Source: Pholis gunnellus
Lineage: Eukaryota > Chordata > Actinopteri > Perciformes > Pholidae
Assembly (NCBI GenBank): GCA_910591455.2
Contig: OU342823.1
Span: forward strand, 19,363,394-19,427,393
Length of the DNA: 64,000 nucleotides
Reading direction: 5' to 3'
How positions within the stretch are numbered: position 1 is the first letter of the stretch; the number at the start of each line of letters is the position of its first letter. Made by a program: the position numbers and the translations under genes. This document shows positions 60,501 to 64,000 of the stretch, piece by piece. The notes beneath the pieces were generated by a model. The model searched no databases. It had not been told where the DNA came from and saw nothing but the letters and a program-made list of their open reading frames with translations.

Positions 60501-62139
60501 ACGAAGTCTTCACTCACTAAAAGGATAAGTTTTCATTTTTAAATTTGACAAAATGTGGTAAACTATTAGCAGTGGTAATAACGTTTTAGTATTCTCATGC
60601 CAAACACTCAAACGCAGGCAGGAATATAAGGTTCCTGTACTTACGCGCTGCCCAGACCGGAGTAGACCCATTTGGTTTTCCCGATGCCCTGGTAGGCTGA
60701 AGCCACGTAGTAGAAGCAGGCGTTGAGGTGGAGCATGAAGAGAAGATATCCAATGGTCCGAATCACTCTGGTAGAAAAGTAAAGACGTGTCTGTCTATTG
60801 CTCTGGATTCTTATCTTTTCATGTCTTAATGTTGTAAAAACTAACTTACTAACTTATCATACTAACCTCCAGATGTAAGCTTTGGCCATGAGGCTCTCTA
60901 GACGATCGCTGAACTCAAAAAATGTATCCACCTTGAGAGTAAGCATGAAAATGTCAGCCAAGGCCACCGCAGGAAGGAAACAGCATCTTTAATCAACTGA
61001 CTTCGTAACACATGATTAAATTCACCTTTAGCAGGCGATTGAATCTGAAAATGGACCTGAATCCGAACTGGACGTACAGCAAGTCGAATGGCATGAGGGA
61101 GATCAGGTCCAGCTGTTGAGGAGAGACAGATGTGTGAGGTCACTGAGACGAGTTCACCCTAAGTTCAAAGAATTCAAGTCACGGTACCTTGAATCTGTCA
61201 GAATCTCTGTAGTTCTTCCTTGTCACCATCCTGTCTTTCTGAAAGGTAGAGGAAAAACATCGTCATGTTGTCATATCGTAAATCATTCTCAGTATCAGCC
61301 TCCATCGGCCGGGACTACGTCAGACTTACTATGATGTCTCCTGCTTTGACAAACTGCTTGCGGGCCTGGAAGATGATGGAGTCCATGTAGTAGACGAGGT
61401 CGGCCAGCATATCCAGAGCGAACCAGTAAGGGATGAGGCTCTCGCTGTGGTACGGGAAACACAGACGGGCTGTGAGGAACCAGGTGTTGTAGTTAAAGGC
61501 CAGAGTCACCAAGCTCAGCCAGGCGATGTAGCTACGGTCTGTGAACGGGTCAATGGTGTTCCCCAGCACCGGGTCCATCAGGTCCTCCATTGGCTTCAAC
61601 ACAATGTCCACCGAAAACCAGGCAGCCTCTATTAACTTGGTCTTCAAATCCTTCTCCTCCTTCTTGGCCTCTGCTTTCTTTTTCTCCTCCTCCTCTTTCT
61701 TCTTCTGCTCGGCCTCCTTCTTTTTCTTCTCCTGCTCCTCTTTCTTCTTCTGGTCAGCTTCCACCTTCTTTATGCGCTCCTCCTCTGCTTGCTGCTTCCT
61801 CTCCTCGATGACTTTTGTGTAGTTGTCTTTGCGCAGCAAAGGCGCTAAAAGGAACAACATTAAGACTTGAGTGTGCTTGAACACACACAATGCAATTTAA
61901 ATATTCATAATTTGCAGCCTTTAAAGCCCTGATGACAATCATAAGTCACAAATATAAAGCGTGGGTGTTTGTACTCACTGACGGGAGGGCTGATCTCTGG
62001 GGATGAAGCGTACTGATCGGTCACTTTCTCCTTGTAGAGATCCAGCCTCTCTCTCATGCGCTTGGCGATGGATCTGAGCTGCTGGTCTGAATACTTGTTG
62101 ATGACGATGGGAGCGGGCGGGGGAGGGGCCGGCTCTTCT
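57556..62139 (-). CDS. cngb3: cyclic-nucleotide-gated channel beta-3-like subunit, tandem copy B (5' part missing)
   Basis: Visible exons: 62139-61979, 61844-61330, 61238-61188, 61112-61026, 60931-60867, 60767-60645, a pore exon (59772-59631 or alternative 60235-60094), 59320-59161, 58990-58893, 58804-58721, 58580-58462, 58318-58166, 57809-57659, 57576-57556. All phases agree; 642 complete residues are visible, ending TAAGGQ. The first visible exon enters in phase 2 and matches copy A exon 4 (INKYSDQQLRSIAKRMRER, SSPEISPPV), closer to human CNGB3 (INEYADAQLHNLVKRMRQR) than copy A is. It carries a Lys/Glu-rich stretch, S1-S6, pore SLINIGGLNEP, C-linker MRDVIGAATAGQTY and a CNBD with FGEISLL and NRRTANV. 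Exons 5 and 6 of copy A are fused here into one (intron absent). Upstream exons equivalent to 1-3 were not found to 64000. Confidence 0.9.
60094..60235 (-). CDS. cngb3: alternative (second) pore-loop/S6 exon of cngb3 copy B
   Basis: 142 nt, exactly the length of the canonical pore exon 59772-59631, with the same entry phase 2 and exit phase 0. It has an intact acceptor (a run of CTG triplets then CAG, AG at 60237-60236) and donor (CAG/GTAGTT, GT at 60093-60092), and no stop codon. It encodes 47 residues (YLSCFFYAEKS at the start, FQMTNYLFGAFF in S6, ILGQ at the end). By my count 23 of 47 match the canonical copy B exon, while canonical A and B match at 41 of 47. The filter reads LIAELPFP instead of NIGGLNEP. 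Including both exons would shift the frame. It could be a functional mutually exclusive exon or a decaying duplicate that has not yet gained a stop. Confidence 0.75.
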
Positions 62140-62439
62140 CTGGAGACGGAAAATAACATCAGAAAAATGAGCCACGCAATCTTGTTGTTTAACCTGATGA
62201 TGATGGAAGACGGTAGATTGTTTCTCGTGTAACGAGGGAGATAGCACAACATGTGTAGACTAGTCTGAGGTGATGTTCTGGAGAATTTATGATCAACAAG
62301 AAACATTTTTAGCTGGCTATCTGGCCCACACGAGGGCCCTTTACACACGGTGTCGCATTAGCCAGCTAGAAATCAATGTAGAAAGACACAACAATGAACT
62401 AACTGCACAGAACAAGGTCTGAAAACAGGCAGTTTCACT

Positions 62440-62720
62440 TGATGTCCAACCTGAAAGTGTGGAAATCTTTAAATACCTCAGTACAGTTCTCCAGTATATT
62501 TCAAAGAGACGCTCACAGCGACATTATATTCTCAGGAAACTTAGCGGCCTCGGTGTTAGTCAGCAGATTTTAGAACTACTAAACTTCCTGCCTGTCACCT
62601 AAACCGTAGATCTAAGAACACTCTGTCTAGGATCGTGTCAATTGTAAGCAAAATAGTTGGCAAACCCCGGGAGCCATGTTTGAGCTCTTGAGTCCTTCAA
62701 CTGAATATCCTTCATCCCAG
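62440..62720 (+). mobile_element. fragment of a non-LTR retrotransposon reverse transcriptase (L2-like)
   Basis: Conceptual translation with frame breaks gives VEIFKYLSTVL, then SQRHYILRKLSGLGVSQQ, then NRRSKNTLSRIVSIVSKIVG. These follow the order of a conserved 3' section of teleost L2-type RT proteins. Stops and shifts make it a dead remnant. Confidence 0.6.
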
Positions 62721-63360
62721 AGCGCCATCAATATTCCAAACATGACTGAATAGATCTGACGTGTAATATGACATGTCTATACGTTCGCTCCCAGCTCAGC
62801 AGCAAACAGCAGACACAGTGAGCGACTACTGATGAACATAGTGGAGCATGTTGCAGCTAAAGAATCAGGTATTTCCCTCAGGAGTAGCCATCAAACAACA
62901 GAAGTAAGATTGGATTCACACAAAACTGGAACAATTTAAAATGTTGCTGCATCAGCTGAATGTCTAAATGGCCGACTTCATGCTAAGCCAATATATCTCT
63001 ATTGTGCTCGCTGCCTTTCTCCGCTGCCTGCAAGTGGCTAAAAAACACAAAACCTAAAGTATGAGAGGGAATTGAAACTGCATTTTTATTCTGACAGACT
63101 AACCACTGGCTGGTTTTAATCACTGACCACTTCAAGTCAGAGCAAATCACTAAAACCAGCAACTGTGGTGACAAATCTGTTATTTAATGTTCACAGGAAC
63201 TACTTTTCACACTCGGCTTAGCGATTCAATTGTAATTCGAAATGTCAAATAAAAGACATTCATACTGTGAAATGACATTTTAAGTGAAGGCTCAGATGAC
63301 AAATACAGCAACTTCAGCCTCAGCAGTACAGAGACGTTCAGGGGACATCTGTGCTCACAT

Positions 63361-63375
63361 GTCGCCCCCTAGTGG
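63361..63375 (-). promoter_or_regulatory. CTCF-like motif
   Basis: The minus strand reads CCACTAGGGGGCGAC, close to the CTCF core. Such matches also occur inside fish repeats. Confidence 0.35.
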
Positions 63376-64000
63376 ACACAATTCAGCACTACATGTGTCT
63401 GACTGGGAGAAAGATGTATTTATGTCAAGTCGCTGCGAATGAAACGCCACGACCCGAATATGTTTAACTGAAGCACTTTCATCAAATCATAGACAAAAAC
63501 CTGTTCTTATGACAGTTCACAGAGATGACACCACTTCCTTGTCATTGACACAGTGTAGGATGTACTATGGGATGGCTGCAATATGCAGATGTGGAGTACT
63601 GTCCTCCACAATTTAAAAGAAAGTGACCTGAAACACCTCTCCAGCCTCCAAAAGGACATTATGACCTTCATGAAGGTATGATTTACTACGGAACTTATTT
63701 ACCTTTAAACTAACTTATTAGTCTTATTGTCTAATAAGTTCGTTTTAAGGTAAATCAGTAATATGTTTATTTGATATAGATAGAATAAACAACACACATA
63801 AACACCTTATCAGTTGTGCTTAAAGTCACAGCAAACTTTCACATTTATTCATTTATGTCCATCACAATATAAATGTATGTGTTGTTTTATAGTCCAAGAT
63901 CATGCAGATTCTGCTGATTGAAATGTAGTTTCCAAAATAGAAATGTCTGACTCTGGTATTACCCACAAACACCTGTAACCGTGCTCCACATAGAGCTCCT

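Larger units (their letters stand above)
62140..64000. other. upstream flank or 5' intron of cngb3 copy B
   Basis: If copy B has the exon plan of copy A, this is intron between its exons 3 and 4. No further exon is recognised. It contains a LINE remnant (62440-62720) and a CTCF-like motif (63361-63375). Confidence 0.5.

Noticed and set aside
62140..64000. Search for exons 1-3 of cngb3 copy B
   Set aside because: No Pro/Glu-rich frame with matching phase and splice sites was seen; the exons are probably beyond the window.
1..64000. tRNA, rRNA or microRNA genes
   Set aside because: No cloverleaf, rRNA-like segment or convincing precursor hairpin was recognised by eye; a covariance-model scan would be needed to exclude them.

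Overview
The window looks like chromosomal DNA of a ray-finned fish, probably a percomorph teleost. Its genes are split by GT-AG introns, microsatellites are dense, and several interspersed repeats are ones I recognise from perciform-type genomes. No organism name can be read from the sequence. Every gene model below was assembled by hand from splice sites, phase bookkeeping and remembered family sequences. No alignment or transcript data were available.

Layout: (1) 1-4950 has no recognisable gene apart from a possible poly(A) signal of an unseen + strand gene. (2) nrros/LRRC33 (minus, 8313-5033) is an LRR membrane protein that handles latent TGF-beta in myeloid cells. (3) fbxo45 (minus, 16529-14649) is an F-box/SPRY ubiquitin-ligase adaptor, head-to-head with (4) fam168b (plus, 19066-20456, long 3' UTR to about 22140). 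(5) rbbp8/CtIP (plus, 23760-28988, 18 coding exons, 671 aa) is a DNA-end resection factor, tail-to-tail with (6) tmem241 (minus, 32954-29459, 14 exons, 299 aa), a nucleotide-sugar-transporter-like protein. (7) nsmaf/FAN (plus, 34334-45276, 31 coding exons, 912 aa) has GRAM, BEACH and WD40 domains and is head-to-head with tmem241. (8) Two tandem cngb3-like genes for cone cyclic-nucleotide-gated channel beta subunits lie on the minus strand. Copy A is complete (56178-46111, 18 exons, 805 aa). Copy B (62139-57556) lacks its 5' exons, which must lie upstream or beyond the window edge.

The gene order combines blocks that are separate in human: FBXO45-NRROS (3q29), FAM168B (2q), RBBP8-TMEM241 (18q11), NSMAF and CNGB3 (8q). 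The genes share no single pathway. The only functional cluster is the cngb3 pair.

The most interesting observation is in copy B. It carries two consecutive versions of the exon encoding the pore loop and S6 (60235-60094 and 59772-59631). Both are exactly 142 nt, have the same phases and have intact splice sites. Using both or neither breaks the frame, which is the signature of mutually exclusive exons. The divergent version replaces the beta-type filter (IGGLNEP) with IAELPFP, placing a glutamate where CNGA subunits have their pore glutamate. Other notable points are loss of one intron between the tandem copies, an Ala/Pro repeat exon in copy A, and interleaved inverted repeats with a minisatellite that seems to derive from their terminal motif.
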